A program made the position numbers and the translations under genes. A stretch of DNA of 11,805 nucleotides from Spirogloea muscicola (taxonomy: Eukaryota > Streptophyta > Zygnematophyceae > Spirogloeales > Spirogloeaceae): NCBI GenBank assembly GCA_009602725.1, contig WELB01000349.1:61585-73389 (forward strand), written 5' to 3'. A model generated the notes under the pieces. The model was not told the origin of the DNA, ran no database searches, and saw nothing but the letters and a program-made list of their open reading frames with translations. Shown here piece by piece: positions 1 through 8,276 of the stretch. The first letter of the stretch is position 1, and every line of letters begins with the position of its first letter.

Positions 1-309
1 CCGCCGCCGCCGCCGGCGCCGCCGCCGCCGCGGTCGCCACCGCCGCCGCAGCGAACGCCAAAGCCAGAGGGCGAGGACGAGGACGAGGGAAACGTGCGAG
101 CCACTCTCCGCACCCTCCCTCCCTTGCCTCCTCGCTTCCTCTCCCCGCCGTTGCCTCATTCGCTTACCATCTCGCTCGCTTCGGAATGATGGCCGCCCCG
201 GATAATCAAAACGGTGGACTAATCTGGCCTGAGGGCATCCGAGCGCCGAAGTATCCACGAGCTTGCAATTGGCGCCACGCGTGCGGCTCGGACATTCCCC
301 GGGGGCTCC

Positions 310-370
310 GCCAAATCTGGCGGTGCCGGTGCCGACTTGGCGGTCATCCTGCCGACTTGGCGGCCCTGCC
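310..370. repeat. Three imperfect tandem units of 20-21 bp
   Basis: Units at 310-330, 331-350 and 351-370 share the pattern GCC-(A/G)A-CTTGGCGG or a close variant. The last two share their first 14 bases exactly. The unit length is not a multiple of three, which argues against a selected protein repeat. Confidence 0.7.
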
Positions 371-541
371 ACATCCAACCCATTACTGTTACCAGCTCAT
401 TCTGGCGGGCGCCAACAGGAGGGGCCCGCCGCCGCATCGGCATGCCTCTGCCAATCTGTCGAGCTGCAACATCGTGCGGCGCATCGACGGCGCGCCGCGG
501 CCGCCGCTCTCGCGCTCGTGTGTAGGCCACTTGTGGGCCCC

Positions 542-549
542 TGACGTCA
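542..549. promoter_or_regulatory. TGACGTCA palindrome (CRE/TGA-type bZIP site)
   Basis: This is a perfect TGACGTCA octamer followed by CCG at the right edge of the GC-rich block. The same octamer plus CCG recurs at 1745-1752. The octamer is a classic binding core for bZIP factors in plants and other eukaryotes. Function here is inferred only from the motif. Confidence 0.3.
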
Positions 550-619
550 CCGCTGACTATTGTTGACCAGCCTGTTTCTCGACCCGCTCTTCGAAGTGGG
601 CCAAAGCCGAGTGCTCGCT

Positions 620-700
620 GTGAGCTTTAGCGCTTTCCTGGCATCTTCGGAAATTTGTTTATTCTTTCTCTGGGCTCGCCGATCAATAATGTCGCCCCCA
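620..700 (+). repeat. Dispersed repeat, copy 1 (left module)
   Basis: A 19-bp block at 624-642 (GCTTTAGCGCTTTCCTGGC) is identical to 8570-8588. The following 60 or so bases also align: a TTTGTT segment, a CTGGGCT(C/G)GCC motif and an AGTGGAAAAG / ACTGGAAG block. The two copies are about 8 kb apart in the same orientation, which indicates an interspersed repeat rather than a chance match. Confidence 0.6.
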
Positions 701-784
701 AGTGGAAAAGCTTTTCCTCTAAGTTGTGAACCACCGATCCTGAATGGTCTATGTAGAAGTATCGTCCATTTGAAGGGGGCGATG

Positions 785-848
785 CCAGCGACACTCCCAC
801 AGAAGTTGCGTGACTCACAATGCCATTGCCTACGAGAGAAAGATCCTG
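785..848 (+). repeat. Dispersed repeat, copy 1 (right module)
   Basis: The block running from a GACACTCCC segment through GAAGTTGCGTGACT to CATTGCC closely matches 1400-1442, with the 14-mer GAAGTTGCGTGACT identical. It sits about 160 bp after the left module of the same copy. Confidence 0.6.
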
Positions 849-1399
849 GCTTTGGGAAGGCGTTGGAAGAGAGGAAGAAAGGGCACTTCCAAGGGGGGCG
901 TGGGCTGTGAACAGCCAACCAGGGAATTGACTTGGTCTGAAGGGGCCGAAAAGCGCTGGAAGACATAGTTAAGCTAGTACTATATATGATAATCACTTAC
1001 AGACCACCAGCAAGTAGCCGCAAGTCGGAAAGACTAGGCGCTGGAAGCAATTCTGTTCAGCCAGAGGCTGCAGCTAGAGCACGGCCAGCACGCGGGTGCA
1101 AGGCATGGGCCATAGACCGCTGGAGGCATATGGACAGGCGCATGCGAAACACCTGCATTATAGCGAGCCAGCGGCATAGAAGTCGGTCTGCTTGACCCGC
1201 CTGCAGGACACAGCGCGGCTCGCAAGTCCGTTCAACAGGTCTAGCCACTGGGAATCAACAACCGCGTGCACATCGATGGCCAAGTTCTGGAGTGATCAAT
1301 CTATGTACAGAAATAAGGTCTTCCCAGAAGGAAAATCTCGTCTATTCGAAACAATCGAAGGCCAGAGTGACAAAGAAGAAGAAGAAGGGGGCAATATTT

Positions 1400-1462
1400 G
1401 TGACGCTCCCATGGAAGTTGCGTGACTTTCACAGCCATTGCCTTACTCTGGAAGAGCTGTTG
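1400..1462 (+). repeat. Dispersed repeat, copy 2
   Basis: It shares GAAGTTGCGTGACT with 785-848. It then carries the core CAGCCATTGCC followed by CTGGAAGAG, seen again near 1917-1941 and 8735-8757. No long open frame or clear terminal inverted repeat delimits the element. Confidence 0.6.
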
Positions 1463-1673
1463 CTTTCTTAGCGACATCCCTGTATAAGCCTCTCTATACA
1501 AAGCCTTTCTACAAAAGGACTGTTCCTACTATGTTTCTCTTCATTGCCAGCTTGCTGTTTACAACGTCAATACTCTTAATTGAAGACAATCTGCCTCTCT
1601 TCTAAGACCTTGACAGCCTGTAAGTCCCACGCTCGGGTGGTGCGCGCTCCACGTCACCACCCTACGCAGCGGT

Positions 1674-1685
1674 CGCCACGTGGCG
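1674..1685. promoter_or_regulatory. 12-bp G-box palindrome
   Basis: CGCCACGTGGCG is a perfect 12-bp palindrome around the CACGTG core that bHLH and bZIP factors bind. It lies in a local GC-rich island with the second TGACGTCA octamer 60 bp away. No gene could be attached to it, so a promoter role is only a suggestion. Confidence 0.3.
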
Positions 1686-1744
1686 TGAGCTTGCCCGCCA
1701 GCTTCCGCGAGCAGTTGGTGGTCGGCAGCCAGCTCGTGTCCGCA

Positions 1745-1752
1745 TGACGTCA
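1745..1752. promoter_or_regulatory. Second TGACGTCA palindrome
   Basis: It is identical to the octamer at 542-549, including the CCG that follows. It lies in the same GC-rich island as the palindromic G-box. Confidence 0.3.
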
Positions 1753-1904
1753 CCGTGCCGGCAAACGTTGATCCCGGGGACGGTTTACTTGCACTCGGAT
1801 CCTTGTAGCTGGATCAGCAGTGGCTCAGCTTGTAGCGTATTGATTTCTGTCTGGCTGTTCATTCATTATTCGATGCAGCCCAATAGAAGAAGCGCGGCCA
1901 GATT

Positions 1905-1945
1905 GACTAGTGGCAATGCAGCCATTGCCTCCAATGGAAGAGTAT
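1905..1945 (+). repeat. Dispersed repeat, core fragment
   Basis: The core CAGCCATTGCC followed after a short gap by TGGAAGAG matches copies near 1432-1456 and 8735-8757. A TTGCGTGAC block near 1974 echoes the GAAGTTGCGTGACT block of the other copies, but in a different order. The fragment is diverged. Confidence 0.45.
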
Positions 1946-1999
1946 TTCCCCCCTCCCTTATCCTGACATGGGTTTGCGTGACACCCTCAAAAGGTCACT

Positions 2000-3271
2000 T
2001 CGCTTGAGCTGCGTCTCTCTTGGGCATAGCGACATATCTTCTGAAGTAAGGCGATGTTGTGAGAGACCAGCCCGAAGACAATGAATGAGGAGAGAGAGGA
2101 GGCGCATGGTGGGCATGATATGCATTTAAGGCCAAAAACAAGCCCATACAAGAACGGAAAGAGAGGCTCTTCAAAAAGGGTCATGGCTGTCAGAGAAGTA
2201 GTAGCTCTACCAAGTGGGCGATAGCTGCACCACGAAAGAATGAGAAGGTCCAGAAGATCGGGAAGCGGATAGCATGAAGCAGAAGTAAAATTCATTCAGG
2301 ATGTTCGCCCATTAACCCCTGGTTAGCAGCCGCAGGTCAGAAGTGCTAGCAGCCCAATAGCAGTCACCCTGCTGATGGCCAGAGGCGGCAACCAGGGCAA
2401 AGGCCAGCTTAATGAGGATGGACAGGGCCAACCCTAACCCTACTTGTGAGTCAAGCTGTCACATCGTCCTGGGCATAACCCCTCAAGCCGAGCCCCATGA
2501 TATAAGCTGTGCCAGAGGTCAAGCTTCGCTGTGCTTGTTGTAGCTGCTGTAGCTGTCACCTGCTTCCCCTCTAAGGACCCCCAGGCCACAGATAGAGAGG
2601 TCCTCTGACCTGCATACCGTACTTTTGAGCACGTAGCAGGTTTACCACTCTGGCTCGTCTTGCTCAAGCTTCTGCAAAGTTACAGTAATTGCACAACTCC
2701 CTAGAACGCCAAAATCTGTTGAATAATGACATCCAGGATACTACCGTTTCCAATACTGCAGTCCTCCAGCATGTGAAGGTAGGGTAATGTAAGATTCTGC
2801 GACAATCTGGACAAACGTGGTATATATACTGATGCCAACATTGCCAATCAAGTTGACCAGGGGTCAGGTCATCGAGTTGTACAACACTGAAAAGGCTTCA
2901 CAAAAAGTATTGGTCTGTCGGATGGTCATAATCTATCCCTTTTCCATAACCTTGACTCGACCCGTTCATTGCTTCCGACTCTCCTGGTTATTGACGAACT
3001 GACGGCCTATTTCGAAAGCATGTCATGAACCTGTGCACTTTCGAGACAGAGAATCAAGCACAGCAATCCTTGTAAGACTTCATCAAGCTATGATGTATTC
3101 TATGAAGAGAAGACGAGCTGACGATGCCATCCTGTCAACTCTGTTGGGTTGCAAACGCTCAGAATGCCTTCATCAGCAGCTAACATATTGTGTTTGCCCA
3201 AAGCATCTGCGAATGAGTCAGCAAATACATGCTTTTCGTCAGTCCACCCTGTCAGGCCAAACATGGGTCCC
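2000..3271. other. Gene-poor stretch, downstream of the lysozyme-like gene
   Basis: No recognisable domain or exon chain is visible on either strand. A segment around 2325-2415 resembles 1009-1100 (a shared AGCCGCAAGTC / AGCCGCAGGTC block, then a CCAGAGGC block), so repeats continue here. The right part should contain the 3' UTR of the minus-strand gene that stops at 3272. The first TGTAA, a poly(A) signal used by several green algae, occurs on that strand at 2684-2680, about 590 bp past the stop, which is weak evidence. Confidence 0.35.
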
Positions 3272-4509
3272 TCAGCGATGGTTGGCAAAGCTTTTGCAGC
3301 CCTGCTCCAGAAGTTCCGCATCCTTCTTGCACCTCTTCTCGTTCTCCTCGCACCAGGCCGTGTCCTTGAGCAAATCAGCTGCCGCTTCCCAATTTCTGCT
3401 GCTTGCTTTTTCTATCACCTCCTTGAAATCCTTGTCCTCCTCCAATGCATCCCCTGTCAGCGCAAGCATCCAGCCCAGGGAGCTGTTAGCTCAAAAGCGG
3501 GAACAATAAGAGGGACTGACAGAGAGAGAGAAGGAGAGGCAAATATACATGTGGTGATCAAGCAGGTGCTCACCGGCAGCAAAGGCGAGCTCGGCAAAGA
3601 CCGCCTGCACTTCGCAACACCAGTCGTCCAGCGCGTGTGCAGCCTTGTAAGCGTAGTTCAGGTACCGCCGCGCATCCAGCGCCAGGAGGGCGTTGATCTG
3701 CAGGTCGTTGAGGCACTCCTTGCCCTCGTACACCTGCGCCGCAACACAGCCTTGACACTAAGGCTGTGCTCCGCCATCACTTGTAATGATCGTTGTTTTT
3801 GCAGCAGCGAAATTGCGGCAGATGGGTGCGCCCCACCTTGTGGTAGTCGGCGAGGACGCCGGACAGCTCCCGCTTGCGCTCCTCCACGTCGCGGTCGAGC
3901 GCGTAGCCCGCGCCGATGGCGCGATAGCCCTGGGAATTGTTGTACGCGCAGTAGTGGCGGCCCTCCCGGTCCTGCAAACAAGTTGCAGGAAATTGGTGGC
4001 GCCGCCGCTTCAGCATCGGCCTCGTTTCGAATTTGAGAGATGATTCTGGGTAGTTGAGCTAGTTTACAATTCTGGTAGCGCATATGACTAGGTAAGCCAA
4101 GGTCATGGCAAACAGCTTGATATTGCATTCGCTTGTGCCCAATAATGAGCAACTATAGTTCTACGTTCTTGTCTCGTATTCTGTGAATAGACATGATCTC
4201 TTTCTCTTTGTACAGACTCAGTCCATAAGGATTGATTTTCTTTTGAGTAGGAGCCCTGCCGACGACGCGGCAGCCGCCGCCTCCGGCGAGATCGCTCCTG
4301 AGAAGTGTGAGAATGGAGGTGGCCAGGCGAGAGAATTGCGTCATTAGCGTCTCTTGCGTCCCTTGCGTTCTTTGCATTATTTGCATCTGACCTCGAGGAG
4401 CTGGCTGGCGGTGGGGATGCAAAAGGTGCGCGGGATGGCGACGCCGAGCGCCGCCGCAACGGCGGCGGCGGCGGCGGCGGCGCCGGATGGCGAGCTCCTG
4501 ANCAATCAT
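3272..4509 (-). CDS. Secreted phage-type (GH24-like) lysozyme relative, likely altered catalytic site
   Basis: Four exons, about 209 aa: 4509-4392, 3971-3837, 3733-3574, 3489-3272 (introns 420, 103 and 84 bp). Exon 1 gives a signal-peptide-like N-terminus: a short basic start, an alanine run and a hydrophobic stretch to about residue 26. Exon 2 holds the Glu-Gly and Ile-Gly-Ala-Gly-Tyr motifs of the T4/GH24 fold. Exons 3-4 hold the helical part and end with the C-terminal Trp-plus-Ala-Ala pattern and WC..., RC..., GC cysteines. GH24 enzymes use Glu-(8 residues)-Asp/Cys-(5)-Thr to cleave peptidoglycan. Here the Glu is present, but the spaced positions read Asn and Ala, so muramidase activity is doubtful. 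Eight cysteines suggest disulfides outside the cytosol. The ATG at 4509 is in frame only if the N at 4502 is spurious; otherwise an upstream exon joins at the AG just before 4500. Intron 3 uses a GAG acceptor to stay in frame. Family assignment is by motif only. Confidence 0.72.
4502..4502. other. Ambiguous base inside the first exon of the lysozyme-like gene
   Basis: A single N lies seven bases into the predicted coding start on the minus strand. With the N counted, the ATG frame reads Arg-rich and the signal-peptide frame has a TGA just upstream. Without it, the ATG runs straight into the signal-peptide-like frame. Confidence 0.6.
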
Positions 4510-4924
4510 TGATATTCTCGACCTGACCGAAAAATAGCAGGTTGGTGTTCAATTCAGCCGCTGCTCAGGTAACTGGACGGGGCCTCGGCGGGGTGACGGA
4601 CAAGGGCCCGCTAGAGGAAGATGGATTTGATGTAAAGCAGAAGTGCGCAAAGTGCATCTGGGTGGACAGTCAGCAGCCCCCGACGTGGAGGCTGCCGCAC
4701 CGACACGTGGCGCCCGGCTCGGCCCCCAGAGCTGTCGGAGAGTTGCCTTACGTAAGAACGGAACAACAGGTATGTTTAGTTTCCCGTTAGGGCCTCCCTT
4801 CGATAGGTTGCCTACTCTGCGCCGCGGCGGCCGCGGTGCTGACGGCGGACGCGGCGGCGTCGACAGCGCTGACGCTGGCGGCGGCGGCGGCGGCGGCGTC
4901 GCCGGCGGCGTCGGCGGCGGAGCG
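4510..4924. promoter_or_regulatory. Divergent promoter region between the lysozyme-like and AP-1 sigma genes
   Basis: About 415 bp separates the two divergent start codons. It contains a G-box (CACGTG at 4704-4709), a 10-bp palindrome CTTACGTAAG at 4747-4756 and a strongly CGG-rich segment from about 4815 that must form the 5' UTR of the plus-strand gene. From about 4790 the first plus-strand ATG is the one at 4925. No clear TATA box is visible. The interval is compact enough to act as a shared promoter, but this is inferred from layout only. Confidence 0.5.
4876..4924 (+). repeat. CGG-triplet-rich tract in the AP-1 sigma leader
   Basis: Nearly uninterrupted GGC/CGG triplets, broken by GTC and GCC, run up to the start codon. 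Such G-rich leaders can form stable RNA structure. A matching GCC run at 4461-4484 encodes the alanine tract of the neighbouring signal peptide. Confidence 0.6.
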
Positions 4925-6757
4925 ATGGTAGGTCGCGCCTTGCCTGTGCCGCCGCTGCGCGTCTACTCGTGGGGCTTGGCAGTGGCGGCAGCCGAAAGGC
5001 GCAGCAGCGGCAATGGCCGTCACGCTGCTAACGGAGAAGAGCCGTCGTGGCGACGTCTGCGCCGCTCCGGATTGAACACTGCTCAATCAATCTGCAGAAG
5101 GCAGGAATAAGGCGCTTCGAGGCCTTGTTGCAAGCTCTAGCTTCTGAGCACCGCCCGCGGATGTTGGCTTCAACGTCTGCCAGCAACTTTGTGTCGATAG
5201 GGCCACTAAATAGGTCATTCCGTACTAGTTACCACTTAGTGACGCATTTTGAGACAAATCTTGCTCCTGCCGTCTGCAGATCCACTTCGTGCTGCTCATC
5301 AGCCGCCAGGGCAAGGTGCGGCTGACCAAGTGGTACTCGCCGTACTCCCAGAAGGAGAGGAGCAAGGTGAGGAACTCGGCGTGTCTAATTTCTCCTGTTC
5401 TGGGGTTCATGCACTTCAATGATGCATTGATGCAGTACTAAGCCCACCTGTAACTGGCAATGCATCTCTTAAACGGGCCAAACATTGTGGAAGCTACATG
5501 GGGTGCACTACCAAATGTCCTACTGACAGCCTACAGTGAGGTAGCTCCCGTTATCTTTCACTTAGTCACCCCTGAGTGTGTGGCCATCCTGCAGATAATC
5601 AGGGAAACAAGTGGAGTGATCCTCACAAGGGGTCCAAAGCTCTGCAACTTTATCGAATGGCGAGGGTTCAAGGTTGTGTATAAGAGGTGACTCACAAACC
5701 TCTTAGTCATTCCTGGCTTGCCTGCTCTGCGTGGTTGACTGTCTAGTCCCTTGGGGATCAAATGTCACAGGTGATGTATTACAAAACTCATAAGTGATTG
5801 CGGGCTGGCACTATGAGTAGTGTGCTCACCAGGTCGTCATTGTGTGGTGCAGGTATGCCAGTCTCTACTTCTGCATGTGCATTGACGAGGATGACAATGA
5901 GCTGGAGACTCTGGAGATAATCCACCACTATGTCGAGATCCTGGACCGGTACTTTGGCAATGTAGGTCACTCTGACATTCGATCTGTTAAGCGACCATCT
6001 CAAAGACAGTGTGCCCTTGACTTGCAAGAGCTAGCCACATGTCTCTGGGGATGCAATTGCCTGCATTGCCTCACTGAGAAGTTGAGCATTATTTGGAAAT
6101 GTACCTGACCTGTTCCACCTGTGGACCTTCTTAGGTCTGCGAGCTGGACCTTATATTCAACTTCCACAAGGTGTGCCGCCTGACTAAGCAATGTGTACCC
6201 CTAGTTGCAGCTGTTTACTATCTATGCGCAGGCAGTGATTCTCTTCCTGATACCATACCACCTATCTATGATGTGTCAGGCATACTACATCTTGGACGAA
6301 GTCTTGTTAGCAGGCGAGCTTCAGGAGTCCAGCAAGAAGTCGGTGGCTCGAGTTATCGCTTCTCAGGTGCATTGTTTACTGTTGATTGCAAGCTTTGACC
6401 CAAAAGCTCAGACCCATACATTACAATCTGACACTCCGCACAGATAGATAAACTCTCTGGAATGAAGCTATGGTGCCTTCCGACTGGTACTAGTGAGCTA
6501 CACAGCTAGCCAACTGTTGAGTGCCTCCGAATCAAGCTGCTAGAAGTCAGCAACGACCATGCTTCTGAACACAATGCCAAACTGCTTCCTGGCATTCATT
6601 GGCCATCTTCTTCAGTAGATTGTGTGGCAACCTTGTGCTGAGGCCTTGAGGATGATTGCTCCTACTTCGGATGTGGCATGCGCAGGACACAATGGTAGAG
6701 ACCGCCAAGGAGCAGCAGAGCTCCATCAGCAACATCATAGCGGATGCTATTAGATAA
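4925..6757 (+). CDS. AP1S: AP-1 clathrin adaptor complex, small sigma subunit
   Basis: Seven coding exons give a complete 161-residue protein, the usual length for plant AP-1 sigma: 4925-4927 (ATG only), 5280-5366, 5595-5686, 5853-5961, 6135-6170, 6280-6366, 6686-6757. All introns are GT-AG (352, 228, 166, 173, 109 and 319 bp) and phases match at every junction. The Clat_adaptor_s (longin-like) fold is evident throughout: [12 protein letters not shown] at the start, the [20 protein letters not shown] core, [12 protein letters not shown], a [10 protein letters not shown] strand and AYYILDE near residue 110. AP-1 is a heterotetramer (gamma, beta, mu, sigma) on trans-Golgi and endosomal membranes. 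Sigma stabilises the core and, with gamma, forms the acidic dileucine cargo pocket. The start is fixed by the ATG abutting a GTAGGT donor and by the conserved IHFVLL sequence at the next acceptor. Sequence features favour sigma-1 (plant AP19 type) over AP-2, AP-3 or AP-4 sigma. Confidence 0.96.
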
Positions 6758-8201
6758 TTGAAGCCACTGCACAAACTTCACCTTCAACGACTCCCCTGGC
6801 TGCCGCAGCCACTTTTACTCAGCAGGTTGTATTACAATGAACTAGCAACTTCCTGCCGGAGCTTACGCTGGGCAACAAGGCACTTCAAGTGCGGAAGAGC
6901 AGATTGCAGTCGCTCAATCTGACCCAACGATGTTGCTCCTGAGAATGTGAAGAACGAGCCTCGCTTCCAGCTGCTATCAATCATGGGGCCTCATGCGCCT
7001 GTTTGCGCTGGAGCTGTGCAACTTGTCAGCAAGTGGAGGAGCACCTTGCGCCAAGTAGCAGCTGGGCAGCTGCTGCGACCTGTATAGCAGGCGCTTTTGG
7101 TCTTTCTGCTGCAGTCTGCACCGGCGTGTGTGCTCGCACAGCCTAGGATCTTGCGCCAGCCATCCTTCTTTTGGCCAAGGCCTGAGCTGCTCGAGCTTCG
7201 CTGCAGCTTGCTCAATCTGTGGATGTTGCAGACCATTACTTCCTCTAATGAGGAACTGCTTGCATTACTATCTGTACGTCCTTTGCTATTAACTGCCATT
7301 CTTTGATCACACTCAGATTGGCAGCCATCAGCTGCTGATGTGTGTACGAGCTTCGTCAGCATAACTGCAAGCTTGGGTCCTGCTTCCGCATCAGAATGAA
7401 GGAGCTGCTAGTAAGCAGCTAGTATCCTGGTCCAGCACGACTTTGTTTGAGCTCCTCTACATCATCAATGGCCTCGAAGCACCCAAGTTATGTTACTGGC
7501 TATCCAGTGTAAGTCGATATACTGAGCTCGAGCATGGTGGCTGCACATGATGCGCGTGCTTGGCTATCGAAGCCCTGGCCTAACTTCCTCATCTGTTGCT
7601 TTGTGAACCATGGCTTCTCCAACTTTTGCTGTTGCCTGGAGCACACTAATACTTCCATCAATAGCATTGTATCAAGACCAATATTGTGCGAAAGCGAGCA
7701 GTTAGGCCTCTCCTTACTGCTGCTTGCCTCCCGGCGGTCCATGGACCACTAGTTGGCCCTCCACAAACTCTCCCCATCATGTGTTATGAAGCGTCACTTC
7801 CCCATTGTCACATCACAGAATCTCCCTTTTCCTTCTTCACGCTGCTGTATCTCTTGCAATATCTGTGTTGCTCAGCAGCCTCAGGCCCTCGCCTTGTCAA
7901 ACTCAATCAGTCATGCCTGACGATGCCTCCATTCCGGAAGCTGGCTTGCTTGCTCTACCCAGCTCACATTGACCGCTCATTGCTGATGCTCATTGCAACA
8001 ATGATGGTAAGCTAATGAGTACGATGAGCACAACTTTGATGAGACAGCCTCCTCTCCCTCTCCCTTCCCCGCGCTCTCAATTGTGCATGGCTGCCCACTT
8101 GCACGAGCTGCTCCTTGCTCACATCCCATACCCTTTACTCCTTGTGACTAGTGTGGCTGAGCACCACTAGCCTTACCTTCGTATCTAGTTTCAACCATTG
8201 A

Positions 8202-8239
8202 TTTGTCAAGTAGGCGCAGCTTTGTCATGTAGGCGCAGC
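8202..8239. repeat. Tandem duplication of a 19-bp unit
   Basis: Positions 8202-8220 and 8221-8239 are identical except for one base (TTTGTCAAG versus TTTGTCATG, both followed by TAGGCGCAGC). This is a recent local duplication with no evident function. Confidence 0.9.
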
Positions 8240-8246
8240 TTAGCTT

Positions 8247-8276
8247 TCCAGCTGCTAGCAATCCAGCTGCTAGCGA
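8247..8276. repeat. Tandem duplication of a 15-bp unit
   Basis: TCCAGCTGCTAGC occurs at 8247-8259 and again at 8262-8274, each followed by two further bases (AA, GA). It lies seven bases after the 19-bp duplication, suggesting a slippage-prone spot. Confidence 0.9.

Larger units (their letters stand above)
1..560. other. GC-rich, CpG-rich block with (CCG)n start; no assignable gene
   Basis: The first 50 bases are almost pure CCG/GCC triplets, followed by a pyrimidine-rich stretch (about 100-180) and a CpG-dense stretch to about 560. Two plus-strand frames stay open from the window edge: frame 1 to a TGA at 187-189, reading proline-rich and then acidic (Glu/Asp) residues, and frame 3 to a stop near 566, reading Ala-rich and then an Arg-Gly repeat. 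On the minus strand an ATG at 170-168 is followed at once by a donor-like GTAAGC. Either could be the edge of a gene lying mostly to the left, but no domain is recognisable, and GC-rich triplet runs keep frames open by chance. It could equally be a promoter or 5' UTR. I make no gene call. Confidence 0.4.
560..2000. other. Gene-poor region with dispersed repeat pieces
   Basis: No frame here gives a recognisable domain or a convincing exon chain on either strand. The stretch contains several copies of the dispersed repeat annotated separately, a short GAA run near 1374-1386, a small direct duplication near 1486-1515 and a GC-rich island around 1630-1790. I read it as intergenic or decayed mobile DNA. 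Confidence 0.4.

Noticed and set aside
1987-2295. Minus-strand open frame of 102 codons with hydrophobic stretches
   Set aside because: No domain, no supporting splice context, and surrounding repeat pieces; a membrane protein call would be a guess.
2428-2441. Short AACCCTAACCCTA stretch resembling an interstitial telomere repeat
   Set aside because: Only two units are present, and green-lineage telomeres usually have longer TTTAGGG-type units; two copies are expected by chance often enough.
3777-4016. Alternative unspliced start for the lysozyme-like gene at the ATG at 4016
   Set aside because: It would replace the signal-peptide exon with a short Arg-rich leader and read through a good TTGTTTGCAG acceptor; the exon 1 to exon 2 join gives a far better secreted protein.
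3149-4036. Long plus-strand open frame of 295 codons
   Set aside because: It is the antisense shadow of GC-rich exons 2-4 of the lysozyme-like gene, whose opposite strand carries a recognisable family and consistent splice sites.
4643-5110. Plus-strand open frame across the AP-1 sigma leader
   Set aside because: It spans the CGG-rich leader and first intron, has low-complexity Gly/Arg content, and conflicts with the well-supported ATG and donor at 4925-4933.
6991-7362. Minus-strand open frame of 123 codons
   Set aside because: Ser/Cys-rich composition, no domain, no conserved splice partners, and an opposing open frame over the same bases; likely chance.
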